A DNA stretch of 64,000 bases from Sphingorhabdus sp. EL138 (GTDB taxonomy: Bacteria > Pseudomonadota > Alphaproteobacteria > Sphingomonadales > Sphingomonadaceae), in NCBI RefSeq assembly GCF_945882965.1, contig NZ_CAMCWY010000002.1, forward strand, positions 62,001 to 126,000, written 5' to 3'. The translations under genes were made by a program, and so were the position numbers. The stretch's first letter is position 1, and each line of letters begins with the position of its first letter. This document shows, piece by piece, positions 8,042 to 16,671 of the stretch. Under the pieces are notes generated by a model that worked only from the letters and a program-made list of their open reading frames with translations, searched no databases and was not told where the DNA came from.

Positions 8042-9912
8042 TCAGCAGCCTCCAGCGCTGTCCAGACAGGCTGAACAGGAGCCTTCAGGCCTGTTTCCGC
8101 CTCGCAATTGGCTCGCAGCGTTTCAATACCCGGCCCGTAATTGAACAATGGAAGTTCGCCGCGCTCTTGCCGCAAACGGCTGCGCAAGGCCTCAGTGGCA
8201 TCGACATCTACTACGCCATGTGCGTTGGCAATTACGCCATAAGCTTTTGCGCCTTCGACAGTAACAAGCCCTTGGATGATTTCTTTGCCAACCAATGCCG
8301 GATCACGGTCAAGTGCGTCGCCCCAACCGCCACCACCCCACGTGATAAAGTGCAATTGATCGCCCTCTTCGACATGGATGTCCTCGACCTTATTGCCGAT
8401 AATCTGCGAAGTGCCGTCAGCTTTTTCGAGAATTTTGCGTGCGCGCTTGCCAGGCTCACCGCCATTGACGCCCCACGGAGGCACGAACCAACGGTCATCG
8501 TGGATCGAGATCGTGCCTGTCGCCAAGAAACGGTAGGTCATGTGGATACCATTGCCGCCACGATGCAGACCAGCCCCACCGCTGTCGGGCTCGGTTTCAT
8601 AACGTTCGATTATCAATGGGAAATACCGCTCCAAAAATTCATTGGGTACATTGGTAAAGCCCGGCCATAGCGAGTGGCCGTCTGGCCCGTCGCCCATTGG
8701 ACGTCCGGGAATTCCACCAAAGCCTATCTGGAACAGCTGGAACCAGTCACCCTTTTTATCATTGCCAGAATAGAAGACATGGGGGCTTGAGGAAAAACCA
8801 GCAGCATTTAGGAATTCGGGTGTTTTCTGCCCCAAGAGACCACCTAAAATATCGAAAATGCGGCCCAGCGCGTGGGTGCGACCCGAGAGCGCTGCTGGAA
8901 ATTTCGGCTTGAGAAGAGAGCCGTCCGGAATGCGGACATCGATCAGATCATAAAAGCCATCGTTAAAGAGAATTTGGGGATCGAAGACCATGATCATGTA
9001 AATGCCAAAGAACATTTTGAACATGTTTTCGTTAAGCAGAAAGTTGATTGAAGCCTGACTTTGCGGGTCCGTGCCGGCAAAATCGAGCACAACCTTTTCG
9101 CCGTCGCGCCACATGGTGCACTTAATTTTATACGGGCCAGCGCCCATGCCGTCGTCGCAGATATAATCTTCGAAGCTGACCGGTTCTTCGCCAATGGCCA
9201 TAGCAATAAGCGATTTCATGGCGCGGTGGTTTCGCGCCAGCAACTCTTGTGTTGCCGAGATGTAGACATCATCACCAAAGCGCGCGGCCATTTCGACAAC
9301 ACGGCGCGCTGCAACCCGGCAGGAAGCGATAAGTGCGTTCAAATCCGCCTGACACCAATCGGGCTTGCGGGTCTGGTGCATGACGAGCTTCATCAGATCG
9401 TCATTATATTCGCCCTTTTTCCAGATTTTGACGGGCGGAATGCGAACGCCCTCCTCAAAAATTGAACGGGCGTTAATTGGCATCGAGCCGACAACTTTTC
9501 CGCCAATGTCGGACTGGTGGCCAAACATTGACGTAAAAGCGATCAGACGTCCGTCTTTGAAAACAGGCAAGAGCACGAGCCAGTCATTCGAATGGCTAAC
9601 CGCGCCGGCGCAAGAATAGGGGTCGGACAAGAAAATCATATCGCCGTCTTCGAGTGTTCCGTCGAAGTTATCGAGGAAACCACCGATAAAACTGCCAAAC
9701 TGGCCAACAATCATTTTGCCGGTGTGATCCGCTATCAACGGGAATGCATCCCCCTGTTCACGAATACCTGGCGACATGGCTGTGCGCACCAACGTCGCAT
9801 CCATTTCGATGCGGGCATTACGCAGCGCGTTTTCGATGATGTCTAGCGTAACCGGATCGATAGCGATTTTGTTGAAGGGGGTGTTGTTCGTTTGAATGAT
9901 TTGGGCGGGCAT
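8038..9912 (-). CDS. hyuB: hydantoinase B/oxoprolinase family subunit
   Basis: 624 residues, full length for HyuB/5-oxoprolinase beta. Recognisable blocks are PVTLDIIENALRNARIEMDATLVRTAMSPGIREQGD near the N-terminus, GQFGSFIGG, DGDMIFLSDPY, and the C-terminal Gly-rich ITWGGGGWGDALDRDP. HyuA and HyuB together form ATP-dependent amidohydrolases that open hydantoin, oxoproline or other cyclic imide and lactam rings; some relatives are acetone or acetophenone carboxylases. It lies 13 bases downstream of hyuA and overlaps the CoA transferase by 4 bases. The amidase-like gene in the same operon favours ring hydrolysis over carboxylation, though both remain possible. Confidence 0.93.
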   Translation of the reverse strand: MPAQIIQTNNTPFNKIAIDPVTLDIIENALRNARIEMDATLVRTAMSPGIREQGDAFPLIADHTGKMIVGQFGSFIGGFLDNFDGTLEDGDMIFLSDPYSCAGAVSHSNDWLVLLPVFKDGRLIAFTSMFGHQSDIGGKVVGSMPINARSIFEEGVRIPPVKIWKKGEYNDDLMKLVMHQTRKPDWCQADLNALIASCRVAARRVVEMAARFGDDVYISATQELLARNHRAMKSLIAMAIGEEPVSFEDYICDDGMGAGPYKIKCTMWRDGEKVVLDFAGTDPQSQASINFLLNENMFKMFFGIYMIMVFDPQILFNDGFYDLIDVRIPDGSLLKPKFPAALSGRTHALGRIFDILGGLLGQKTPEFLNAAGFSSSPHVFYSGNDKKGDWFQLFQIGFGGIPGRPMGDGPDGHSLWPGFTNVPNEFLERYFPLIIERYETEPDSGGAGLHRGGNGIHMTYRFLATGTISIHDDRWFVPPWGVNGGEPGKRARKILEKADGTSQIIGNKVEDIHVEEGDQLHFITWGGGGWGDALDRDPALVGKEIIQGLVTVEGAKAYGVIANAHGVVDVDATEALRSRLRQERGELPLFNYGPGIETLRANCEAETGLKAPVQPVWTALEAAE

Positions 9913-9925
9913 GTCGTTCGCCTCC

Positions 9926-11974
9926 TCAAGCCAGATTGATCAGGATATTGCCGACCTTGTCGACGATTGCGACGCAGCCAGTTTCGATAAGTGTCGTCGA
10001 ATCCATTTCGACCACAATGGCCGGACCAGGAATGACATCCCCCTGTCGCAGCTTTGATCGGTCATAGATGACTGCAGCCTGTTCTTTGCCATCCATCCAC
10101 AAAACATGGTCGCGCATTTTGGCCGCTGCGGGGCTTCCATCACCCTTTGGCAATTCCGCAGCTGGCAAGTCGAGCGGTTGCCCCAAGGCAACGGCGCGCA
10201 AGTTCACGATTTCGTGCGGCGTATCCATGTTGAAGGTGAACAACCGCAGATGCTCTTCGTCGAAACGCGCCAGAATTCCAGCAACGCCATCACGTTCCAA
10301 AACGTCGGGTGTGATCGTCAACGGCACTTCGAACGCTTGCCCCGCATAGCGGACGTCAATTTCGAACTCGCTGGTGATGTCGGCATCGTTGATGCCATCT
10401 GACTGCAGCTGCGCACGCGTCTGCTCTGCCATCTCTTTCAAAATAGCGATGAGTTCGGCCGCATCGGTTGTTGTCGCCAGCCGTGAAAAGCTGCGCGCTG
10501 TCTCTGTACGCATCCGCGTCGTGGCATCGCCCAATGCGCACAATACGCCTGGCGAAACGGGTGACACGGCAGGCCAGCTGCCCATCAGTCTTGCAACGGC
10601 GTTTACGTGCAATGGTCCAGCGCCGCCAAAGCCCATCAGAGCAAAATGCCGTGGGTCATACCCCTGCTGCACCGAAATCATGCGCAGCGCGCCGAACATA
10701 TTTTCGTTCACAATATCAATGATACCGCGCGCAGCGGCCATTAGGTCAATGCCGAGCGCGTCAGCGATAGTTTGCACCGCTTTTTTCGCGCCCTCGCGGT
10801 CAAGCTGGAACGTTCCGCCCAAAAGATTTTCAGGAAGATACCCCAATACCACATTGGCGTCGGTTACGGTTGGCGCTTCCCCGCCCTTACCATAAGCGAC
10901 TGGTCCGGGAACAGCGCCAGCTGACTGCGGGCCAACACGCAACGCCTTGGTCAATTCAGGTACATAGGCAATCGAACCGCCGCCTGCACCAACGGTTTTG
11001 ACATCAAGCGAAGATGCACGCACCGCCAAATGGCCGACCTCCGTCGTGCGCACGCGCCGGGGTTCAAGGTTTTCGATCAGGGCGACATCGGTGGATGTGC
11101 CACCAACATCAAGCGTCAGGATATTCTTGATGCCTGCATTTTTACCCACCCAAAGCGCGCCTGTTACACCGCCCGCTGGGCCGGACATCAAGATGTCGAC
11201 AGGATGCTCCTGCGCTTTTTGCGCCGACATCAATCCACCATCGGACCGCAACAATGACAGCTTGCCGGTGAAGCCAGCGTCAGCCAACTTGCTCCGCAGA
11301 TTGGAGATGTATTTCCCGACTACTGGACGCACGGCGGCGTTCGCAACGGTTGTTAGCGTCCGCTCATATTCCTGCATTTCAGGCAGAACTTCATGGCTGA
11401 GTGACACCGGAACATTCGGCATCATTTCACGAGCGAGATCGCCCACATGCTTTTCATGCGCGCCATTGGTGTATGCGTTCATGAAGCTGACGGTGATCGC
11501 TTCGACACCCTGCTCCTTCAGATAAGTGAGAGCCGTTTTTGCCGAGGCTATATCCAGCGGACGAACTTCTTCGCCTTGGGCATTCATCCGTCCACCGACA
11601 GTGACAGTATCTTCCAAGGCAGCCAACGGTGTCGGCTTTGGCCAGATAATCCACGCGGCAAGACCACCAGGCACATAAGACCGTGCGATCTGCATGATGT
11701 CGCGATATCCCTCAGTGACGATCAGGCCAACGCGCGCGCCTTTGCCTTCAAGCACGGCATTCGTCGCCACCGTGGTTCCGTGGAGGAAATATTCAATGCC
11801 TGCCGCATCTACGCCAGCGTTTGCGCAAATCGCGTTGACGCCGTTTAATATGCCCTCGCTGCTGTCATGCGGCGTCGACGGCGTTTTGTGCCTCCAAAAC
11901 GCGCCAGTCTCTGCATTGAACAGCAACAGGTCGGTAAAAGTCCCGCCGACATCCACGCCCAAACGATACCCCAT
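9926..11974 (-). CDS. hyuA: hydantoinase A/oxoprolinase family subunit (ATPase)
   Basis: 682 residues beginning MGYRLGVDVGGTFTDLL, the phosphate-1 motif of the ASKHA fold; LTLDVGGTSTDVAL in the middle is the second ATP-binding block. The start at 11974 is supported by GAGGAG just upstream (about 6 bases), whereas the open frame continues 33 codons further without one. HyuA binds ATP and the cyclic substrate and works with HyuB next door. Hydantoinase-type A subunits are usually about 690 residues, so this is complete. It starts 10 bases after the HMGL-family gene. Acetone/acetophenone-carboxylase-like activity is the alternative. Confidence 0.93.
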   Translation of the reverse strand: MGYRLGVDVGGTFTDLLLFNAETGAFWRHKTPSTPHDSSEGILNGVNAICANAGVDAAGIEYFLHGTTVATNAVLEGKGARVGLIVTEGYRDIMQIARSYVPGGLAAWIIWPKPTPLAALEDTVTVGGRMNAQGEEVRPLDIASAKTALTYLKEQGVEAITVSFMNAYTNGAHEKHVGDLAREMMPNVPVSLSHEVLPEMQEYERTLTTVANAAVRPVVGKYISNLRSKLADAGFTGKLSLLRSDGGLMSAQKAQEHPVDILMSGPAGGVTGALWVGKNAGIKNILTLDVGGTSTDVALIENLEPRRVRTTEVGHLAVRASSLDVKTVGAGGGSIAYVPELTKALRVGPQSAGAVPGPVAYGKGGEAPTVTDANVVLGYLPENLLGGTFQLDREGAKKAVQTIADALGIDLMAAARGIIDIVNENMFGALRMISVQQGYDPRHFALMGFGGAGPLHVNAVARLMGSWPAVSPVSPGVLCALGDATTRMRTETARSFSRLATTTDAAELIAILKEMAEQTRAQLQSDGINDADITSEFEIDVRYAGQAFEVPLTITPDVLERDGVAGILARFDEEHLRLFTFNMDTPHEIVNLRAVALGQPLDLPAAELPKGDGSPAAAKMRDHVLWMDGKEQAAVIYDRSKLRQGDVIPGPAIVVEMDSTTLIETGCVAIVDKVGNILINLA

Positions 11975-11984
11975 TAAACTCTCC

Positions 11985-12896
11985 TCACGCTGCTTTTGGA
12001 AATGATGGCGATTGCGCCACCATGCCGGGTAGTTTTCTGCCCATAATTTCTGAAAGCCAGTTGCTCGCCTCAATCAGGCTATGCAAATTCATTCCGGTAC
12101 GCACGCCAGCACGTTCAAGCATGTAGACGACGTCTTCACTAGGCACATTACCCGCTGCGCCCGGCGCAAATGGACATCCGCCAAGCCCACCAAGCGATGC
12201 ATCGACGACGCTGGCGCCTGCGCCAACAGCGGCCCACACGTTCGCGAGGCCCGTGTTGCGGGTGTTATGGAAATGCACCCGAACAGGAAGAGGGTGAACC
12301 TCTTTACGAATTTGCGTCACGAGGCGCGCAACATGGGCTGGGTTTCCAACCCCAATAGTGTCCGCCAATGCAATTTCTACGGGACCAGCCTCTGCTATCG
12401 CTACAGCCATTTCGATAACGCGCCTGTCGGCCACTTCACCTTCGAATGGACAACCAAAGGATGCTGCAATTGTGCATTGTGCTGTATGCCCTTCGGCGTG
12501 CGCAAGGACGATAATGGCCTTCGCCGCTTCGACCGATTCGTTGCTGCTTTGCCCTTGATTGGCCATGGCGAAGGTATCGGTTGCGACCGCTACCGCACCC
12601 AGCTGATTGATATTTCCTGCGGCAATGGCGCGCTCTGCACCACGTAAATTCATAACCAGTCCAATAAACGTGACGTCGTCGCGATCGGGCAGACCCGCGC
12701 ACACATCCTCTGCATCCGCCATTTGCGGGACGCGCTTTGGATTTACAAAACTCGTAACCTCAATACGGCGCGCACCAGCATCGATGGCCCTGTTTATCAG
12801 CGCCAACTTATTCTCAGTCGAAACCAATACAGCCTCATTTTGGAGGCCGTCGCGGGGGCCGACTTCGACAAACTCGATGTGGTCAGAAACATTCAT
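11985..12896 (-). CDS. hydroxymethylglutaryl-CoA lyase family protein
   Basis: 303 residues of the HMGL-like TIM barrel. The N-terminal metal/substrate block IEFVEVGPRDGLQNE is clear, VEIALADTIGVGNP and VHFHNTRNTGLANV form the middle, and GLGGCPFAPGAAGN is the HMG-CoA lyase signature with its catalytic Cys. The family cleaves 3-hydroxy-3-methyl acyl-CoAs to acetyl-CoA and a keto acid. The start at 12896 gives the canonical N-terminus; the open frame reaches back into gntR. It is the first gene of the HMGL-hyuA-hyuB-CoA transferase-amidase operon and has a TTGTATACAA palindrome 20 bases upstream of its start codon. The true substrate may be another hydroxyacyl-CoA. Confidence 0.92.
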   Translation of the reverse strand: MNVSDHIEFVEVGPRDGLQNEAVLVSTENKLALINRAIDAGARRIEVTSFVNPKRVPQMADAEDVCAGLPDRDDVTFIGLVMNLRGAERAIAAGNINQLGAVAVATDTFAMANQGQSSNESVEAAKAIIVLAHAEGHTAQCTIAASFGCPFEGEVADRRVIEMAVAIAEAGPVEIALADTIGVGNPAHVARLVTQIRKEVHPLPVRVHFHNTRNTGLANVWAAVGAGASVVDASLGGLGGCPFAPGAAGNVPSEDVVYMLERAGVRTGMNLHSLIEASNWLSEIMGRKLPGMVAQSPSFPKAA

Positions 12897-12915
12897 CGCC
12901 TCGTAAATGGCATAA

Positions 12916-12925
12916 TTGTATACAA
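12916..12925. promoter_or_regulatory. perfect palindrome TTGTATACAA upstream of the HMGL operon (putative GntR operator)
   Basis: A 10-bp perfect palindrome between the gntR stop codon and the HMGL start. An identical copy lies at 13643-13652. GTATAC-centred palindromes are typical operators of FCD-type GntR regulators such as the one encoded next to it. The function is inferred from this match and from the two placements. Confidence 0.65.
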
Positions 12926-12937
12926 AATAAAATAGGA

Positions 12938-13612
12938 TTATGCCGCCCAACTGGACTTTCGAATTTCGGTGTCGGTCGAATGCGCTTCGGCATAAGCGTG
13001 AAAGGCGCGTCGGATATGACCGGTCATTACGGCAGCGGCCCATTCACCATCGCGCTTGTCAAATGCGATAAGCAATTCGTCATGCTCGCTGTGCGAACGG
13101 CGCAGATTTTCTAAGTCATATTGTCGCGCTGTGCGAAGGATGACAGGTTGTTCGGTAACCTGCCCAAGCATGTTGGCAAGGCGCTCCGATGCGGCCGCCG
13201 CAAGGATAATCGCATGGAATTGCCGGTTGTGATCCAAAAATTTTGGTACATCGGGATTTGGCAATCCGATAGCCTGTTTTAGTTGCGCGTTGTGGAAGCG
13301 CAGCAGGGCCAGTTGCTCACGGGTAATGCGGCTCGCTGCGCGTTTTGCAGCACGTGATTCTAGCATAGCGCGCAACTGGAAAGCGTCTTCAAGGTCGTCG
13401 AGCGACCAATCCGCAACGAAGCTACGCTGTGAATCATTGCGCCGAATGAACATTTCCGCCTCAAGTCGCCGAAGAGAATCACGTACGGGCGTGCGTGAGA
13501 CTCCGCATAATTCAGCAAGCGCTTCCTCACGAATTTGCGAACCCGGCTGTAATTCGCCGGACAAAATCATGCTGCGTATGTGATTATATGCTCGTTCCGA
13601 TGCCCGGGACAT
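12938..13612 (-). CDS. GntR family transcriptional regulator (FCD domain)
   Basis: 224 residues. An N-terminal winged helix (AYNHIRSMILSGELQPGSQIREEALAELCGVSRTPVRDSLRRLEAE, about residues 8-57) is followed by an all-helical FCD effector domain. FCD metal ligands are expected at the DHNRQFH and later His positions, which are present. The start at 13612 was chosen for GAGGAG about 10 bases upstream. It is divergent from the 837-residue TonB receptor, with a TTGTATACAA palindrome between them and another just past its own stop, in front of the HMGL operon. It probably represses the receptor, itself and the operon until a pathway acid binds. Confidence 0.94.
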   Translation of the reverse strand: MSRASERAYNHIRSMILSGELQPGSQIREEALAELCGVSRTPVRDSLRRLEAEMFIRRNDSQRSFVADWSLDDLEDAFQLRAMLESRAAKRAASRITREQLALLRFHNAQLKQAIGLPNPDVPKFLDHNRQFHAIILAAAASERLANMLGQVTEQPVILRTARQYDLENLRRSHSEHDELLIAFDKRDGEWAAAVMTGHIRRAFHAYAEAHSTDTEIRKSSWAA

Positions 13613-13642
13613 TACTGTAACGCTCCTCTTGACTAATGCTAT

Positions 13643-13652
13643 TTGTATACAA
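13643..13652. promoter_or_regulatory. perfect palindrome TTGTATACAA between gntR and the TonB receptor (putative operator)
   Basis: The same 10-bp palindrome as at 12916-12925, flanked by T on each side. It is 31 bases from the gntR start and 49 bases from the receptor start, so one bound regulator could cover both divergent promoters. The identity of the two sites is read directly; the binding protein is inferred. Confidence 0.7.
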
Positions 13653-13700
13653 TAAGCTGTCACCAAATCAATAATTGGTAAATCAAGGGAGTAAGGTTAC

Positions 13701-16214
13701 ATGCGTATTGGGAAAAGTGCACTCCTATCATCGATAGCAGCCAGTGTTTTAGTTCCGACCATGGCGTTCGCGCAAAATGCCGAAGAGAGCGTTGAAGCTG
13801 AAGAAATCATTGTAACCGCGCGTCGCCAGAATGAGCGGCTTGTTGACGTTCCTGCTTCTGTATCCGTCATTGACGCCGACGCGCTTGCAAAAACCGGTGC
13901 AGACAATGCGCAAGGCTTTGCCCAACTTACACCCGGGGTAACCATCGTAACGGGAACCGCCGAAGCCGGTGATACCCAGATAAACATCCGCGGCATTAAC
14001 GGTGCGCGTGACGCTGAAAGCTCAGTCGCGTTGGTCGTTGACGGCATTTTGAAGACGAACACGGCGCAGCTCAATCAAACACAAGGTACGCTGCGCCAGA
14101 TCGAAATATTGAAGGGCCCACAAGGCGCAATCTATGGTCGCAACGCTGCGGCCGGCGCGATTGTCGTATCGACAGTGAAGCCTGGTGATGTTCTGGAAGG
14201 CGCTGTTAAACTCAGCTACGCCAACGAACAAACGATTGAGGGAACTGCCTACATCTCATCGCCCTTGGGTGATAATGCAGGCTTTGTATTGTCGGGCAAC
14301 TACCGCAGCACGGACGGTTTTTACCGGAACCTGTATCTCGATCAAAAGGTGGTCGATGACCAAGAGGTTTACTCCATCGACGGCCGCTTTATGGCGCAAC
14401 TGGGCGATGCGACTGAACTTGACGTAAAAGCTCGCTATTCCAAGTTCTCCGGTGCATCCATCAACTTCAACTCAGTGTTTCATATCGAAGCACTTGGTGG
14501 CGCGTTCTTCGAAGACGTCGACGCGCACGAACTGCGTTACTATAGCAACATCCGGCCGACGAACGACCAACGGTCAATCGATCTCTCTGCAAAAATAGAT
14601 CATGACTTTGGTTCAACGCGTTTAACCGCATGGGCTTTGTATTCCGACGTTGACCAAAGCCTGACCGCAGACGGGACATCGGCAGATTTCGCGCGTTATA
14701 TTTCACCAGCCCTCGGCGCGCCTGCGAACCCAACAAACATTGCCGTTGAGAACGAGTGCTTTGCAACGACTGCTGATTTGACTGGGTTCCCGCTGAACCC
14801 TCCTGGTTTTGTCGGACAAGTTCCGGTGCCGTTTATTTTTGCACCTGCGACAGGCTCAACCTTTGGTGCGTACAGCCCAACAACCTGCGACGGCACGCAG
14901 CTGCAAATTCGCAATCAAAAGGACATAAGCGGTGAAATCCGTCTCGCGTCTAATAATGATAGCGCGCTGAATTGGCAATTGGGTGTCTATGGACTGCACA
15001 TCGACCGCACTGTGGGCGTCAGCCTCGGCGCGGACTTAGGTCAAGGTGTCAGCCGGTCGCTGTACAACGCACCGGGCAGCAGCAACCCGACTTCGCAGTT
15101 GTTCAACGACACGTTCAAGACCGATGTTTATGCTGCATTTGGTTCGCTCGACTATAAAATGTCCGATCAATTCAAAGCTGGCGTCGCATTGCGTTATGAC
15201 GTCGAGGATCGGACAACGTCCAACCTCGTGCCAAATGTGTTCGACCCAATTACTGGTACGAAGATCAATCCCGGCCTTCCTGCAACAGGCGTAATTGCGG
15301 ATAAATCCGCTAGCTTCAAGCAAGTGCAGCCAAAGGTAACACTTAGCTATACGCCCAATAGCTCGACAAACATCTATGCTAACTGGGGCATCGGATTTAA
15401 ATCGGGCGGCTTCAACAACACCGGTTCGTCGGCTCTCGTGAACGAAAACTTCAACATTCCTGCGATCGGTGCAGGCGTGACGATCAATGACCAGTTCCGC
15501 AAAGAACGGTCTAGCTCGTTTGAAGCGGGTATCAAGGGATCGTTGCTCGACAACCGCGTCACGTTTGATCTTGCTGGGTATTACACCCGGATCACAGACA
15601 TGCAGTTTTTCGAATTCTTCGTCGGCTCCTTTGGTCTGCTTCGTGTTGTTTCCAACATCGACCAGGTCGATGTTAAGGGCGTCGAGCTGAACACGACCGC
15701 AAAAATTTTGGATGGTTGGAAGGTTTTCGGTTCAGTCAACCTGACGGACAGCGAAATTAAGGAAAATGCTTCGCGGCCCTACACCGTTGGCAACAAATCG
15801 CCTTATACTGCAGACTACACAATCAACCTCGGTACCCAGATTGATGCGCCGCTTAACGACAGCATTGATCTGGTGTTGCGTGCCGATTATCGGATTACCG
15901 GCGCAACTTGGTTCCACACCGTTCAGGACCAAACACGGGCGACTATTTTCAGCCAGCTGCTGCCAATTTCCGCGCTCGCACTGCCCGGGGCTGTCGGAAA
16001 CGCCAATTACAGCGTCGCCAAGCGTGATCCTTTTGGTGTCTTGAACCTGCGAGTTGGCCTTGAAGGTGATAACTGGAATGTCACGGCATTCGCTGACAAT
16101 TTGCTCAACCGCAAATATATCAACGAAGCCATTCCGGCGATCGAATTTGGCGGTTCATTCATCTCGCCAGGCGCACGTCGCCTGATGGGTGTCGAAGTGG
16201 GCTACAAATTTTAG
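13701..16214 (+). CDS. TonB-dependent receptor
   Basis: 837 residues, full length. It has a signal peptide (MRIGKSALLSSIAASVLVPTMAFA, cut near residue 24), a TonB-box-like EEIIVTARR near residue 36, a plug domain (ASVSVIDADAL...LVVDGIL...RQIEILKGPQGAIYGRNAAAGAI) and a 22-strand-type barrel ending in Phe (GVEVGYKF). This subclass is expanded in sphingomonads and takes up aromatic, steroid-like, plant-derived or other organic ligands. GGGAG precedes the ATG. It is divergent from gntR and shares the palindrome at 13643-13652. Import of the substrate of the adjacent HyuAB operon is the likely role, by co-regulation. Confidence 0.95.
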   Translation: MRIGKSALLSSIAASVLVPTMAFAQNAEESVEAEEIIVTARRQNERLVDVPASVSVIDADALAKTGADNAQGFAQLTPGVTIVTGTAEAGDTQINIRGINGARDAESSVALVVDGILKTNTAQLNQTQGTLRQIEILKGPQGAIYGRNAAAGAIVVSTVKPGDVLEGAVKLSYANEQTIEGTAYISSPLGDNAGFVLSGNYRSTDGFYRNLYLDQKVVDDQEVYSIDGRFMAQLGDATELDVKARYSKFSGASINFNSVFHIEALGGAFFEDVDAHELRYYSNIRPTNDQRSIDLSAKIDHDFGSTRLTAWALYSDVDQSLTADGTSADFARYISPALGAPANPTNIAVENECFATTADLTGFPLNPPGFVGQVPVPFIFAPATGSTFGAYSPTTCDGTQLQIRNQKDISGEIRLASNNDSALNWQLGVYGLHIDRTVGVSLGADLGQGVSRSLYNAPGSSNPTSQLFNDTFKTDVYAAFGSLDYKMSDQFKAGVALRYDVEDRTTSNLVPNVFDPITGTKINPGLPATGVIADKSASFKQVQPKVTLSYTPNSSTNIYANWGIGFKSGGFNNTGSSALVNENFNIPAIGAGVTINDQFRKERSSSFEAGIKGSLLDNRVTFDLAGYYTRITDMQFFEFFVGSFGLLRVVSNIDQVDVKGVELNTTAKILDGWKVFGSVNLTDSEIKENASRPYTVGNKSPYTADYTINLGTQIDAPLNDSIDLVLRADYRITGATWFHTVQDQTRATIFSQLLPISALALPGAVGNANYSVAKRDPFGVLNLRVGLEGDNWNVTAFADNLLNRKYINEAIPAIEFGGSFISPGARRLMGVEVGYKF

Positions 16215-16565
16215 TTAGACCGTTCACGCGCTCTATCAGAAGTTAGTGGTTGAATTCCATTCTCGCACTTTGGGTAGGTGCGTAGGACAAAGGTCCCGGT
16301 AGGATGGCATCGCGAATAATTTTCGTGGTGCCATTTCGCTAAATCTAATGGCATTTGGGCGCAAAGCTGCCGATCCACACTTGTCTGGAAACCCAAACAA
16401 AGGATTACGAGTGGCGGGCGCGTTTTAAGGTGGCGGCTTCCACTAAAACATTGAACAAAAAGCCTTCTGAGTAAATCGCGCTGAAAATGTTCGGATCGCG
16501 TTCGGATTTTTCACAGTATTTATAAAAATATGTTTTAGAGCATAAATGTAATAGAGCCGAATTTG
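16215..16565. other. non-coding flank at the end of the accessory region
   Basis: No credible gene on either strand: codons are short and unlike the neighbours, and frames are broken. The stretch becomes AT-rich toward its right end, up to the tRNA fragment. No clear terminator hairpin follows the receptor gene. Confidence 0.6.
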
Positions 16566-16608
16566 GCCAAGGTTGGGGTCGAGGGTTCGAATCCCTTCGC
16601 CCGCTCCA
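16566..16608 (+). repeat. 3' fragment of tRNA-Gly(GCC), likely integration (att) site
   Basis: 43 bases match tRNA positions 34 to 76 with no gap: anticodon GCC with AA (16566-16570), the 3' half of the anticodon stem GGTTG, a five-base variable loop, T stem-loop GAGGG-TTCGAAT-CCCTT (16581-16597), acceptor 3' strand CGCCCGC, discriminator T and encoded CCA (16606-16608). The base before the anticodon is G instead of the invariant U33, and no D-arm or 5' acceptor strand exists upstream, so this is a fragment and not a gene. Duplicated tRNA 3' ends are left by integrases that recombine in the anticodon loop. Confidence 0.85.
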
Positions 16609-16671
16609 GTATTTCGATAGTTTTGATGACTGCCGTCGCGACCCTTTTGGCTCTGCGATGAACCTTGCGGT

